Origin: Ficedula albicollis
Taxonomy: Eukaryota; Chordata; Aves; Passeriformes; Muscicapidae
Direction: 5' to 3'
Assembly (NCBI RefSeq): GCF_000247815.1
Contig: NC_021677.1
Location: forward strand, 13,491,161-13,555,160
Length of the DNA: 64,000 nucleotides
The position numbers and the translations under genes were made by a program. Below the pieces are notes generated by a model. It had not been told where the DNA came from. It worked only from the letters and a program-made list of their open reading frames with translations, and did no database searches. Each line of letters starts with the position of its first letter. Position 1 is the stretch's first letter. Shown here in pieces: positions 28,227 through 42,696 of this stretch.

Positions 28227-31200
28227 ACTCACCTCCAGTTCCTTGCATGGCCATATTTCTTCCTAGAAGATCAGCTTGGTGAGTCAGAGATTTCTACAGT
28301 CTCTGGTACAACAGATTTCTGTGAGCACAAGTGGCAAACAGGATGACCTCATGCTTCCATGTGCTATTTGCTTGTTGATGTGCTTCTCTTGCCCATTGTT
28401 GCAGTGCCATTGCACCTGTTACAGATGCTGTATGCTCTTTAAATTAGATAAATGTCCATATATTAAAAAAAGACATTTTCAAATGTTAATTTTCGTTAAG
28501 AAGAAAATTCCAGAAAAACTATTTTTCTTCTTTGTACACTGTGATAGTTGCTTTATCACTATTAATAAAATATTAATCTCATGTAACACTAATGATGGTA
28601 AAGAGTAGTCCCAGTAATTGTGCAGGAAATCCAAGACTTCATAAGCCCAGATTTTAGTAGGAAAAGAGAAAGATCAGGCAAAATAAAGATTCTGGGATCT
28701 TAAGTAATCCTTTTCACATTAACTAACTGTTGCCCAGACAATTTAATTCTACATCATGCTGTGCAGAATAAATGAGAAGTCAGGAAAGGTAAAACCTTGC
28801 CTTTTAATATCTCACACCTTTCTGCCCATTAGATCATCTCTCCTACACCTGTCAAGGTGGTTATTTCTAATTTTTTACTTTCCTCATACAACCTCTGCTG
28901 CATCTTGGGACAAAGGAGAGGGTGCAGTTTATGTTTATATACATCAATGCCAATGTACAAACAAAAAATAAAGCTGCCAGTGGTTCATGGCAGCCTCCTG
29001 GACAGAGAAAACCAGACATTATTGTTATGTTCTTTTTATTAAATTAGCCAGCTTGGAAGTTCAATGTCGGTTTTTCTCATTAGCAAGGCATAGTAACTAC
29101 TTTGGTTGAAATATAATTTAACAAGGGGTCAGTGTGGGGACTGAAGGAAAAAATTTAAAAGAAAAAAATATTGCCCAGGAGAAACATGACTGAAATCCCA
29201 GATTATACCAATTTCCTTAGCAGTATATGCAGATCATATTTATAGAAACCAGCATCTCTCAGAAATAGGCATTACATTAATTAAAATGTGTTGTAGCCTA
29301 AGATTACAATTTATTAATTCCTGTTTGCAAGAAGGTCATGTCTAATGATTTCCTCTTGGAGTTACTGGTTTTAGCAATCAGACCATTAAAGATTTTGATT
29401 CTTGTTCTACTTGTGAAATTACTCCAATTCTTGGGACACAAGTGCCAATTCTGATCTTTCAGTGTTCTTTTTAAGTTTTTGCCCCAGTGGGATTTTCTTT
29501 TCCTTGAGGGAAAACAGCTGCACATACAACATCAGGAATTGTAATTAATTTTGAATCAGTCCAGAATAAAAGCCATGTGTTCAGATAGCCAGGATACTCC
29601 AGCATTCCAAATACCCAGGATAAATTGCTGTAACAGACCAATAGTGTTCTCAATTGTATTATCACTGCATTCAATGCACAGCTGGCACAAATACACAATT
29701 CCCTGTGAATAATTAATGTTGAATTACACTGTAAATGCATATTCAAGTGCTCATGACATTTTACAGGAAAGCACATATGCAAAGTTTTCCTGATGAATGA
29801 GATACGAATTGAAAAATAACCACCACCTTCACTAATACCTTCGGGAGTGGGAACATCTTGACCACTGTCAAAAAAGTATATTGAAATCACATCTTTTAAA
29901 GCATTTTGTAAGCATGCAGAAACTCTATAGAGAACATCAGAGTGGTTAGATGGGCAGGCAGAGGCACAAAGAAATACGACCAATTTATCTATTTCAGTAA
30001 AAGGCAGTGGTTTGTCCTGAATCTGGTCAGAATATATCATGTCTAATATCACTAGTAGCACTAGCACATAAGACAATACATTCCACCCTTCTAAGTAATA
30101 TTAATAAAAGTTTCAAACCCTTCTAAGTAATATTAACTAATCAAATTACTGACCTGATTTCACAGAGGGATTGAACTGAAGGCAGTTAACCAATATAAAC
30201 ATGAGTGGTCAGTGCTGTGGAAAATGGGGGAGGAATTTTGGAACTTCACACCTATTTTGCACACCCTACAGGTTACTCAGCTCAATTCCTCTGAATTTTG
30301 GGCAACATGAGCACCTATGGTGATTGAAAGTATCTTGTGGAACTGTCATGTGCTTTGGTTCCATGTCCAGGGTTTATTTTGTGGGTGCTTTTAAAGATGC
30401 TTCCTCATGTTCAGACACAAGCTTAGCTGTCCCTGCAATATTAGTTTATGCAATATATTAATTAATTATGCAATATATTGGCACAAGAAGTGCAGATTTC
30501 TGTAATCATGTCTTGCTCAGGGTGCCTGATGACCTGAGAGCAAAGAGCAGCTACCCCATGAAAAGTGGGGAAAGGGCTTTCAGACAGGTAAGGGGGAGCA
30601 GGAGAAATGCAGCTCCTCACTAACAATAAGGATCAGGACTGACCTCCCAAGCATTTTTTGAATTTTATATGTCCTGGATTTGCTCTACAGTTTTAAAATT
30701 CTCTTGTTTTGACATTTGCCTAAGCAACAATGTCACTCCTAGCACCTGCTTTTGAGCTTGTGAAGGAAAGTCTCTCATTGAAAGTAGCTGTCATCTAAAG
30801 AGGCAGCAGATCAATGTCAAAAAAACTTGTTGATCAACTTCCTGCCTTCTTGTTCACTTAAGCAATTAGTTCTGAAAGGCTTCTTCAAGGAGCAAGGAAA
30901 ATTGTTGCATACCAACAATCACAGGCAGTGTTCTCTAGAAAATTTTAAGCTTAAGCATCTACTAAGGCTTTGTTGACATAAAGAAATCTCAGAAGAGCTA
31001 AATTCATTTAGCATCTTGCTTGGTGCTATACTCCTCCTGTGAGGGCATGTCAGTTTATTTAGATGGTCTGAAAACCCAGATGTGCTGTTTTTACCAAGAG
31101 CAAGGGCGCAGGACTGAGGAGGACCTGGCTGTGGCAGCTGTGCAGTCTGCAGCTGAGGGCACAGCTCCAGCTTGTCACCAGTCCCACATGGTCAAAGTGT

Positions 31201-33123
31201 CCTTGCCAGCAGCACAGCAACAGTGAAAAGATCAGAGGAACTAAACAGCATCTCCTCTTTACCTGCAAGCAAAACAAAAGCTGGTTTTCCCGCTCTAGTT
31301 TGGCTTTTCTCAGTCCTTGAAGGTGACCTGAAGCACTCAAACATTTCCCCTTCCCACCTGCTATCCCCTTCCTTCCTCCCCTAACCTGACCTGAAGTAAA
31401 CCCTGCCTCCAGCCTTGACTCATACATTGAGGCATCTTCCAGAAACAATGCAGTTTCAAAATGTACAATTGCTATCTGCAGTCTAATTTACAAAGCTTTG
31501 ATAACATAGTTTGCCAGATAAGAATGTGAAAAGAAATCCATATCTTATGCGGCTACATTGGCAAAATGACAGAATATTTTGTTGGCTTCCTTGGAGGCTT
31601 TCAGGGAAGCAGGGAAATAAGCCCAGTAGAAAAACTTCCCTGTGTGACGTGCTGCATCTTCCATATGTCCCTCTGCTATCCTGGCTGCACCAGCACAGGC
31701 AAACTAATAATACTTACAAGTGTGAGATGTGCAGGTTTCATAACAGCATTCCAGTGGGAGTAATTGTAACCAGTTTTAAAACAGAACTTGTCAGGTTTGG
31801 GGAAGAGCCTGAGCGCGGTTGCACCTGTGACAGCAGAAGGCTGGATGCAATGATCCCACAGGCCCTACATTTCAGAGTAAAAAAAAAGCAAAAACAAACA
31901 ACCCACTGGGAAAGAAAAGAGCCAAGGCGCAGAAAGAGCAAGAGCAGAACAAAGGTAGTTACACATTAGCCAGCACACGTGCTCCTGTGTGCCTTCCGTG
32001 GCTGGAGCTGCCGGAGAGAAGAGCGTGAGCCAGGTCATGCCACGTAACAGTCCCTGCCACCTAACAGCTCCTTTGCCACACACAATAAAAACATACTACA
32101 GAGCAAGAAAGGAAAAAGGAAAAAATATATTAAAAAGCAGCCTTTCTCCATCCCCACTCCATTTCCCAGACACCCAGCAATCTTTGAAAAAGAGGGAGAA
32201 GGGAGAGAATATTTCCAGGGGTGGTAATGCTTCCACAATTCCTAGCAGCAGGCAGACTGAGCAGACTTGTGGTGCTCCAGTGACCACAGAGACCTTAATT
32301 GCACTCAAGGTGCTAATGACAGTGTGCCATGAAAACATGTGCTGGGAGAAGATTCCTATTTGGAAGAGTATAAAAAGACAGGAGAGACAAAAAGCAAGAA
32401 AAGAGATGGAAAGTAACTTTCCAAAGGGTGAGTCAATATTCAGAGCAAAAGCAGCCTCCTGAGTGTGAATAATGCCCATGCCCTGTCTACTGGGGAACAT
32501 CCAACTCTTCAAACAAAATCTGTCCAGTGGCAGTCCACTTCAGCCAGGGTTTGGTGGGTCTCAGGGCCCAGGGGTAGATGCAGATCAAGGCAGAGCCTCT
32601 GAGCCAAGGAGCAATACCTGGCTCATTCTGCACAGGGTGTAACTTCAACACTGCCTTTCCAAGAGAATAATGGGTTCATTCTGAGAAGCAACAGTCTTCC
32701 ACATCCTGTAAACCTGCTTGCAGATTTGGGAAATTCTGCAGAGGGAGGAGGAGCTTCTTGCTTTGAAACAAGCAATATCTGCTGTTTCCCCTGGAAAGGG
32801 AACCTACCTCCTTGGCAGCCTTCTGCAACTTGCCTAATCATTTCCACTGAATGAGATTTCAAATCTCAGGCTGAGAAGAATTACATGCAACTTTTGTAGC
32901 TGAATTAGGACCACCTACAATTGCTCGTATCTCTGAAGTGGGGTAACACTATTCCTCTGTGTGTAGGAGAGAAATTTGGCTGTAAAAGAATGGGTAGACT
33001 CTGGATTATTTGTGAAGTTTGTTTGTGCTTTACTAAAATTGCTATGCAAAACAGTCAGATTTACATTTGGTGGCATTTTTCATCTAAGAATATTATTGGC
33101 ATAAATATTTAGTATACCCCTGC
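28226..33123. other. Gene-free AT-rich stretch
   Basis: No gene or named repeat. It holds one 201-codon minus-strand frame (29471-30076) that I judge a chance ORF, a short tandem repeat of acccttctaagtaatattaa at 30085 and 30117, and a direct repeat of tatgcaatatatt near 30448-30480. Confidence 0.55.
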
Positions 33124-33970
<847 letters not shown>

Positions 33971-35762
33971 CCAAACCAGAAAATTAACATGCAAGGCAAA
34001 GAGCAAAAGACAAATTCAAATCCCCTTGGGATTTTCTTAGGAATCAAAAGCCACTTGGAGTTAACATTTGCCAGCTCAACAATTTGAACTGTCCTATACA
34101 CATTTCTCTAATAGCCTCTGTAATAATTGACAAAGCACAATACCTAGAAAAGATGCCAGCACATCACAAATATGAGGCTGTTGACAGGATTAAGCATAAT
34201 ATTGTCTCACCAATGAATAAAGAAAATAAGGAATGGAGCTGTGTAATGTTGAATAGCACTGAATCCAAGATACACTTGTGACAAGCTTTTGGTGTTTTTT
34301 GTGCACGACAGAGCTTCACTGGGAAGGTCATGCATGAATTCTGAAAAAAATGGCATTATTACTGAGGAATGCCAGGCAAAGCAGGAAATAATCTTCAATT
34401 AATTTGTGAGGAACTTTCATTTGGCAGACAGAGTCTGCCAAAGACAGAACAGTAGCTTTCTTATTAAGCTGAAAAAATCGACCAAAATTGAAGAAATCCC
34501 ATAGTCAAAAGGCATTAGAACAATGGATTTTTACTAGGAGATGTAGTAGAAATCCATAGGGAATCCTGGCAATGCTCACCAGGCTTTTTCTCCTGAAATC
34601 AAAGCTGTTTCTGACAGAAAAAAAGAATAAATCTTTACATTTTCTGCTTTTCTAGATTTTGACTCAATATTTGATCTCGGGCAGAGTAAAAAGCAAGCAG
34701 ATTCAAACTTATTCATTAATTCTAACAATTCAAAGCACTTTATCTTTTCTTATCGCTATTATTGTCTCTTAATTTCATTCCCAATTGCCACCTCCATCTC
34801 CCACTGGTTTGCACAGGTATTAAGGGATATTTTTGTCATTTGTAAAATGCTGGGGAAACTCGTGATAATAGGCACTTCATAAACGTAAGGTGTTATTTTA
34901 GTGAAACTGGGACAAACTGCTAGTTTCAAACATAATTGGCTACAATGGAAAAAGTGGAGCATCCAGTAGAAAACTGGGCCATGGTACGTGTGAGGTGCTA
35001 ATATTTATCCAAATGTGGCAGCTTTGTCTCAGCTCATAGGAGCTCACCCCTATGCACTGAGGTGTGTGAGCAAAAGAGCGTTAAAAGAATTTTATCTTTA
35101 TTTGAAAGTGCTTCCTGGGAACAGGAAGCAATCCAGCAAGTCAATGTGTTTGTTTTTCACATCCACGAGCCAAAATTTAAATCTCACTTAAGCCTAAAGG
35201 GAAACAAGTTGGGTGATTTCAGTGTAATCCCTTCAGAAATGTATTCTCTTCACAGGAGCACTGCTCAGCACAGTAGCAGCTCTGTGCAGGAGAAGCCTCA
35301 CACTGAAACATTAGAGCTGCTACAGTTTGGGTTAAGAGGGAGAGTCTTCATTGGCAGCCTTTATAACAATATCCTATATAAATTCATAAATAATCTTAGC
35401 ATATTGACATCCTGGAAAGGAAATATGGAAAACTTGCCTAGGAGCTGCCTGCATTAATCTTCGTTCTATCCTGTACTGGCATCTTTCCCAGTTTCCTATG
35501 CCCAAAGTTCACAGTCTGTTTTTAAAGGAACACACTGACCCTCATAGAGAAGAGCCCAGAAAGCCTGATTTGCTACTAGTTTTAATTTTTATATCCTCTT
35601 TTCCTAAAACAAGTAGGTTCTGAAGTGCAGCTTCTAATGAGCCAAAGGAAAACAGCCTTTACGTGAAAAAATTTGGCATGCAAATCTGATGACTAAGGAA
35701 TGTGGATTGATCACACCACCAGGCCTTATGGAGAGAGAATAAATTAGCAATACCCCACGGAG
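33971..35762. other. Non-coding stretch
   Basis: AT-rich unique-looking sequence; no gene, RNA or recognised transposon. Reading frames are short. Confidence 0.6.
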
Positions 35763-36020
35763 CTAAGGCTCATGGTCCAGCCTCACTAGCATGGACCAAC
35801 AGCTCTTTACCATGGGCTCTGAGCAGCCATGCAGGAGCTGAGTGAAAATCTCAGCAATGTTTTCAGTCTGCAAACTCCTTTCCATGGCCAGCAGTGATTT
35901 TGCCTTTGTGAAGGAAATTTTAGACTCCTTGAAGCCCCTGTGAGTGAGGAAGAGAGAGATGAGATCAGAGCCAAGCAGCTGATTGATATCTGCTGTGCAG
36001 ACACACTCGTAAAGAAGTTC
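35763..36020 (-). pseudogene. Unidentified exon-like open frame, possible terminal exon or gene remnant
   Basis: On the minus strand a pyrimidine tract and CAG (a good splice acceptor, just above 36020) precede 85 open codons ending in TAG at 35763. The peptide has ordinary protein composition: ELLYECVCTADINQLLGSD near the start, a helical-looking middle around KAKSLLAMERSLQTENIAEI, and an end at LVRLDHEP. It is free of low complexity. The frame also stays open upstream of the acceptor to 36092. I do not recognise the family. It may be a fragment of a HEAT-like or other helical protein left by duplication or gene loss, or a chance frame. No polyadenylation signal was established after it. Confidence 0.25.
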
Positions 36021-37620
36021 CTGGAAAAATGAAGTACTGAATGCTGTGGGACAAGGAGGTTCAAGGATTTCTGTGCAACAGAACCACTTCACTCTTCCAG
36101 GAAACTGTCACAGCAAAACACTTCTAGTGGATATGCAGATCAACTAGCAAAAAGGGTTCACGTAGTAGAAAAACACCCTCTTGGTGAAACAGGCTGACAA
36201 GGTAACAGCCTAAGTTGCCATGGTACCTGTTCCACACGTGCATCTCTTCCATGACTTTAGGAGACTGGAGTTCACCCCTCTCCTCAACAGAACACAAACA
36301 CGCCATCAAATCTCATTATAGACCTCTGATTTGTCTGCTTCTCTTACAAGTCCAGAGTCCTGGGTTTGGGAGGAGGCTGCTCTGGTGTAGCTGTCCTAAT
36401 GCTGCAAAGTGCCCAGCTCTCCCTCTGCTGAGGTGGAAATCTGTGCAGTGCTGAGTTTCCTGCCAGCACGTGCATTCCTTGAAACCCCTGGCAAAAGGAA
36501 CAGGGCTTGCTGAGGGGTCCTGGTGAGAGGATGCTTGGCATGTTCTCAAACAGAAGAGACTGTGCCATCAGCTCAAGGGGAGATGTAACACAAAGCCTGG
36601 TTTTGGGGTGTGTATATAAATCTGTAAGGACACCTGACACAGGCAACCATGTCTATTGTTAATGCCTACCTCTGACTACCCCAAAATGTCTTTCCAAGAT
36701 CTTACTTTTTCCTTAATGGTGATCATTCATTCTGGGTTACAATTAACTCATAGTTTCCATACAATCAACTCCAAGGTTACAAAGGATACTGCCTGCTGTT
36801 CTTGCTTATCTAAACTAATTTATTGAAATTAAGTTAGTTTACCTGCTGACCTCCGTGAAATGCATTCAGGGTATTCCTCAACAATCCATGATATTAGTCT
36901 CTGGGAAAATCAGCAGCAGGAGATAAGGCTAATACCTTCTAAAACCTTCCAAAGCAAAGCTCCCCTGTAGCAAGGTTGTTACCCTACAGCTCCTGTCATA
37001 TACAGCACATACTGAGCTAATGGGGATGCAACACTAGCAGAGATTCTAGGTCAAGTTTCACACACTTCCAGCACAGCTACTGTGAGTTTAGGCTGGGAAA
37101 TCTGAGAGAAGAGTTTGTCCCTCACTGATACCGTGCGGATGTGAGGACAGTGTGAGATGACCACCTAAATTAAATGCAATGCATTTTTTACTCACTGGAG
37201 ATCAAGAATAACTCTATTTCTAACATTTTGAAGTTTTCCCTCTGATGCATGCTCACAATTCCCACTGATACCTATAATACAATCCATGTCCCAATTCCCA
37301 TTATCCTGGCACACTGCTCTCAGTGACAAATGACAGAGAGGATGAAGACAACAATAAAAGGGACATTATTAAGACAGGTAAAACTTCCCACAAGAATAAG
37401 TCTTAAAATATGTATGCTACATGAATGGACACAGAAACCATTTTCCTGAGGTTGCCTTTATAATTGCCTCAACTAAAAAGATATCTGGGAAAAAGTTATT
37501 TCCACTGCTTTGGTAAGAGGCACAGCCTGCACTTGCTTCCTGAACACACTTATTCATAGCTTTCCCTCATTTTTATACAAACACCAGGGGCTGGTCTAGC
37601 CAAAGTTTCCTCCCCTGTGG
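36021..37620. other. Non-coding or decayed-coding stretch
   Basis: 36124-36309 and 36344-36646 on the minus strand have open frames next to the exon-like segment 35763-36020. They have no methionine-to-stop protein I recognise and no family motif. 36650-37620 shows nothing. Confidence 0.4.
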
Positions 37621-37762
37621 CTGACACAGTTTGCAGTTTGGCTTTAACAGCTGTGCAGAGGAAAGCAAAGACACCACACCAAGGCTGCTCGCTGATACAG
37701 TTTGCAGTTTGGCTTTAACAGCTGTGCAGAGGAAAGCAAAGACACCACACCAAGGCTGCTCC
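37621..37762. repeat. Two-copy tandem duplication, period 71
   Basis: A unit beginning ctga(c/t)acagtttgcag starts at 37621 and 37692 and contains ctttaacagctgtgcagagg and ccacaccaaggctgctc. Essentially one substitution separates the copies. Confidence 0.95.
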
Positions 37763-38884
37763 TTGCACCTCTCCTGCCCCTTGTCCCACCCCACCTGGAC
37801 CTGCTGCACAAAGGACAAGCAGCTGGAGCAGGCTCTGCATGGAGAACTCTGTGCTGAAAGCATTTGCCAGCAAAGCCCAAAGCCTGCTTCAAGGCTCTGA
37901 TGATGTGAAATAAAGTAGGCACAGCCCAGCACACATCCCTGCATTTTGGCATTTTGGTCATTGTTCTGAGATGGGAATGCACAACACAGTATTACCAACC
38001 TGCATCTTCAGACCTGGGTCAGTCCCTAGAACTAGCAGTAACAGCTTAGAAATACTTTGATTTTAAAAAAGTCTTTGTTTTCTGATCCTTGGTGTTTTCC
38101 AGCCTTAGGTCCACACTCCTGAGACTCTAATCACCGTCAGGAGAACTGTAAGCATTTCATTTTCAGACAAAATCAGGCAGTCTGGCCTAATCCCATGACT
38201 CAAGGCTGCTAAAAGAAAAGGGGCGGGGGGGTATGGAGAAGAGTATTAAATACATAATAAAGCATGAAAGCTACCAAAATCCAATTCAGAATTGTATTCT
38301 ACAAAGGTAGCAACCAAAATTACTCTATTTCTAAGAACTGCTCTAACACAGCAGAAAGCAAAGCCTAATAAAACTCCTTAGGTTGCATTTTACTTGCAAA
38401 CGTTCTGGCAGGGTGAAGGGCCAGGAAGTGACCTTTACTTCATCTGTCACTTGACATTTTTTTGGAACATCTTTGTTACTGAAGGACCAAAATTTTGCAG
38501 CAGTGAAATTTCAGTGTATGGGAATGGGAAGGAGGGGCAAAGGGAAGCACACACAGACAGAAGCTCATGGAAGAACTGCCAAACACAGGCAGAGTAGCTG
38601 CAGAATTTATTTCACTGTACTCTCATCCCAACCATAAAACAAACCAGAGGAAGGATATCTTATGATTGAACACTGGCCTGGAACATCTGAGTTCAGTTCC
38701 CAAATATTTCATGAAGTTTCAGACCCAGTTGTCATCTTACAAATATACAAAGGAAAATAATGTTTCCTTTCTTGCACTCTTGTTCTGTCCTTTCTCTTCA
38801 TCTTGTGGATCTGCCTCTTAATTGATGTGAGCTACTTAGCAAAAGGAAGCTCTGATTTCAACAGAGGCCTGTAGCTCCTGTATC

Positions 38885-39081
38885 AGCAAACCATAATCTG
38901 AACCAAATCGCTGTAGCAGCAAACCATAATCTGAACCAAATCCTACCTCAAACCTTTGCAAAAAGTTCATCTCTGGATCTGCCTTTAGGAGCAGGCCTGT
39001 ATCAGCAAACCATAATCTGAACCAAATCCTGCCTCAAACCTTTGCAAAAAGTTCATCTCTGGATCTGCCTTTAGGAGCAGG
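38885..39081. repeat. Nested tandem repeat, spacings 33 and 86
   Basis: The block agcaaaccataatctgaacc occurs at 38885, 38918 and 39004. The last two are the starts of a ~78-base unit running through tgcaaaaagttcatctctgg to ttaggagcagg, duplicated almost exactly. Confidence 0.95.
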
Positions 39082-40664
39082 AACATTACTGCTGTAAACA
39101 GCCTCTGAGCCAGAGGCTCAGACATCCTGCAGTTCTTATTCTAGCAACCTTTAGCTTTTTGACTAAAATACTTAAGGAATCTAAAAATACAGTGTGAAAT
39201 AAATCACGCTGCCTAAAATCCTACTTTCCCTCCCCTCAAATTTTATGCCTTTTATTCTGAAATGGAGAAATGGCAAAAGCAACAACGAAAGGGTGATTAT
39301 TAATCTTTGATCCTGAGTCACTTTCTCTTACAGAGCCCTATTCTTCACCTCAGGAAGTGTGATACAGGAGCACTCCCACAGCCTGATTAAAGGTCCAGGT
39401 ATGGGGTCACACAATGCACAAAGAGAGCTGCAGAGTTTCAGGGAGCAACGTGTATTTAATGTGTGACTAAAGGCAAGCACGATAAAGAAGGCAATAATGA
39501 ACACCCCTAATGATTGCCATAGCTGTGAAACTGCCACAGAACTGTTTGAGGCAATCGTGGTGAGAAATTGAGTTGTTTGTTAAGAAAGAAATGGTCAAAT
39601 CTGTTTTCCAGAGTGCTAGCCTAGCCTGGGTGATTACAAAACAGAACTTGCTGGGAATGCCAACTTGCTGGAAAATGGCAGTGTGCCCTCCTCAACTGAG
39701 AGCAGCCAAAGGGACCTGGGTTTTACTGGCTCACCGAAAAGCTGAGGAATTAGAATGGAAAACAAGCCAGGTGAGGTAGCTAACAACTGGGATTTCAGGT
39801 TTGTCAGCAAAGAGATGCCTCAGAGAAGGGTCAGGGGTTACACGTGGAGATTTAGAAGATAATGACAGAGTTCAGACAGGCATCAAACCCATCTGGTCCC
39901 TCAAAAAGCAAACTGTCATGAAGCCCAGTTCTGAAAATAACAGCTTGGCTTAAGAAGCAAAATTCATTACTTCCTAAGGAGGATGCTCTCCTCAGCTCTC
40001 CCTTCTTAAATGAAGAATTTGAATAAATATTTTTTAAAAAGAAAAAAACAAAGTCTGAATTTTTTAAAAGTCCACAAACAAACCAGCTGTTGCATGAGCC
40101 CCACACAATCCCAGGTGGCTGAAACAGCAACCCATCTGCAAGCTCCCTGCAAAGATTACTTTTATGGCAACAACTTTCCTACAAGGGAATTGCATCTCTC
40201 TGAGAAGCACTGAAATGGCAGATGACAACAGAATAGTCTCTCTCCCAGAGCAGGCAGTGCAGGGAGGGCAGCAGCCAGCCCACTCTGGGAATGGCATCCG
40301 AGTCCTGCATTGGGCAGGAGCCTCTCTTTTCACCAACACAAAGGGGGACGTGTGAGCATGAAATCCACTTTGAGCACTGCTCACAGAGTGAGTCTAAAGA
40401 CTGCTTTGGCCTGGCCACCATGAGGAGCTGCATTTTGATGTTCACACTGTCAGAAAACACCTTTTTTCTACTCCCCCTCCTCTACCATTCATAGGATTTT
40501 TATATTCTGAGTCACTTTAGGAATTCATTTTAAGAACTTGATTCTCAATATCTAGAATTTCTAGAGTTTCCAAAAGGGAAACAGCTGTAAAGATTATAAC
40601 AGTAAATCTCCAGATTTCCTAATCTACTGGTCCCTCAAGATTCCTCCATCTTTGGCCAGATACG

Positions 40665-40879
40665 AAAAAGCAACTTCCTTTTGTGAAGTCACATTTTACA
40701 CTCAAGTGTAACACTGCCAAATTTTTAAGGTGGTAATCTGGCAAGAACTGGCAAAACATTAGGACAAACACAACATTTCACGTAAAAAAGCAACTTCCTT
40801 TTGCGAAGTCACATTTTACACTAAGGTGGTAATCTGGCAAGAACTGACAAAACATTAGGACAAACACAACATTTCACGT
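40665..40879. repeat. Two-copy tandem duplication, period about 119, with a deletion in copy 2
   Basis: A unit beginning aaaaagcaacttcctttt starts at 40665 and 40784 and ends acacaacatttcacgt. Copy 2 lacks about 24 bases after cattttacact. It has substitutions ttttg(t/c)gaag and aactg(g/a)c. Confidence 0.95.
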
Positions 40880-42193
40880 GCATTTTACTAGATCTAACAG
40901 CATTTCAGGCTGTTTCATGAACTCTACTCAGTTTGTCAGCTGATGAGCAACCTTATAACTAATCTAAACATAAAGGCTTAGTCTAAACATAAAAGCTGCT
41001 CACTTACTCTGTCAAGAGAGGGGAGTTTTGCATCTCTCAAAGAAATTTTGATTAGACAGAAAATAAAGAAAGAATTTCCAGAAAGAATTTCAGAGCTGGA
41101 TTTAGTGAAAGGTATTCTGGGAGGTCCTAAAGTATGAAAATACACTGGCTATCAGATATAATGTGGGCTGTTGTGCTGACAACTGTATATGAGCAGGAGA
41201 AAAAAAAGGATTTTGTGACCTTGTTTCTGCATGTACCTGTGAAAAAAACAACAAACCAACAGCAAAACCAAACAAATCCCAAACAACCTCCATTTGTGAG
41301 GGCTCATGAAAAGCTATAGATCTATAAAGCTCTGGCAGTCCTTTGTCTCAGCTTGCTGCGTATTAGGGATATATTTTACATTCAAATTTGGCTTGCAGCA
41401 ATAAACAGCCAGTACAGTTCATGCCCTGTGTGACTCACAGATTGCAGTCAAATACACTGTTTCACAAAAGGGGTGTCAAGGACACTCGTCAGCATTCTAG
41501 AAAAAGACCAGAACCATCTCTGATAATTCAGACACTAAAATCCCCACGCATTTTGTACCATCATTCCTTAAAGAACTGAAGACAGTCATGGCTACCAAGG
41601 ATGAAGCACAGATATTTCAGTATGGTGGCTCTGCATTATGTTACTCTTAACCTTTTCTGTTTTTCAGTTTCTAAAAAAGCTGCTGCATCCATCTACTGTA
41701 CTGGAAAATTCAGTGGCATGAATGGTTCTAAATTTAGGATGCAGGACACTGCAGCTGTGATAACATTTCGGAAGTGGAAGGCATAGTGGGTACATGACAT
41801 ATTTAGATAAGAAAACTATTTTTAGTCAAAATGAAGCTCAGTTTTGGCTACTTTAGCAAGTGCACTAATTTGGCTAATCAGTTCAGATAGACTTTATCCC
41901 AGCTCCCATTCTCACCTACAAGGTACTGCACACTGCAACCCCTTCTCCCTATTTGTCTTTTAAAAAATAACGGGTAAAGCAGGGAAAAAGTAATCACCAA
42001 CTTGTCACATGCATTTCTACTACCCCTTCCTAAGCATCCAGTGGCAGATACTTGGAGAAAGGCCAGTGACCTGTCTAGACCACTGTACTCTGATGTAGTG
42101 CAGCCATGGTCTCCCACAAATTTCTCCTCTCACCCAACTGCTTTTGTTGGTCTCTTCCAAATGGAACAAATTATCTGCTGATCCATTTCTGCT

Positions 42194-42696
42194 AACTTCA
42201 GCATTTTATTGCATCGAGAGAGAGTGCAGTCTGCTATCTTTCTTCCACTTACTTCGAGCTTAAAACGTTGCTCCATGACTGGGTCATTTTTCACCTCTTT
42301 TTTTTTTTTTAAATCCCTCTAGCAACTTCTCCCCATTTACATCCTTCTCTCCTTTAAACACATCTTGTCTTCAGAGTAATCCATCCTGCTTTCTTAAGCC
42401 TGAGCCTGGCCTTCAAGCTTAAAATGTTGCTCCATGACTGGGTCATTTTTCACCTCTTTTTTTTTTTTTTTTAATTCCCAACTTCAGCATTTTATTGCAT
42501 CAAGAGAGAGTGCAGTCTGCTATCTTTCTTCCACTTACTTCGAGCTTAAAACGTTGCTCCATGACTGGGTCATTTTTCACCTCTTTTTTTTTTTTTAAAT
42601 CCCTCTAGCAACTTCTCCCCATTTACATCCTTCTCTCCTTTAAACACATCTTGTCTTCAGAGTAATCCATCCTGCTTTCTTAAGCCTGAGCCTGGC
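42194..42696. repeat. Composite tandem duplication (full, partial, full), period 286
   Basis: A ~216-base unit from aacttcagcattttattg to cctgagcctggc occurs at 42194-42410 and 42480-42696. Between them, 42415-42473 is a third, partial copy of the unit's middle (agcttaaaa(c/t)gttgctcc through cacctc and a T tract). Copies differ by single substitutions (gcatcgagag versus gcatcaagag) and T-tract length. The unit includes a T10-T16 tract. Confidence 0.95.

Noticed and set aside
38880..39081. Regularly repeated block suggestive of a CRISPR-like array
   Set aside because: Only three copies with unequal spacing (33 and 86) in vertebrate DNA; it is a nested tandem duplication.
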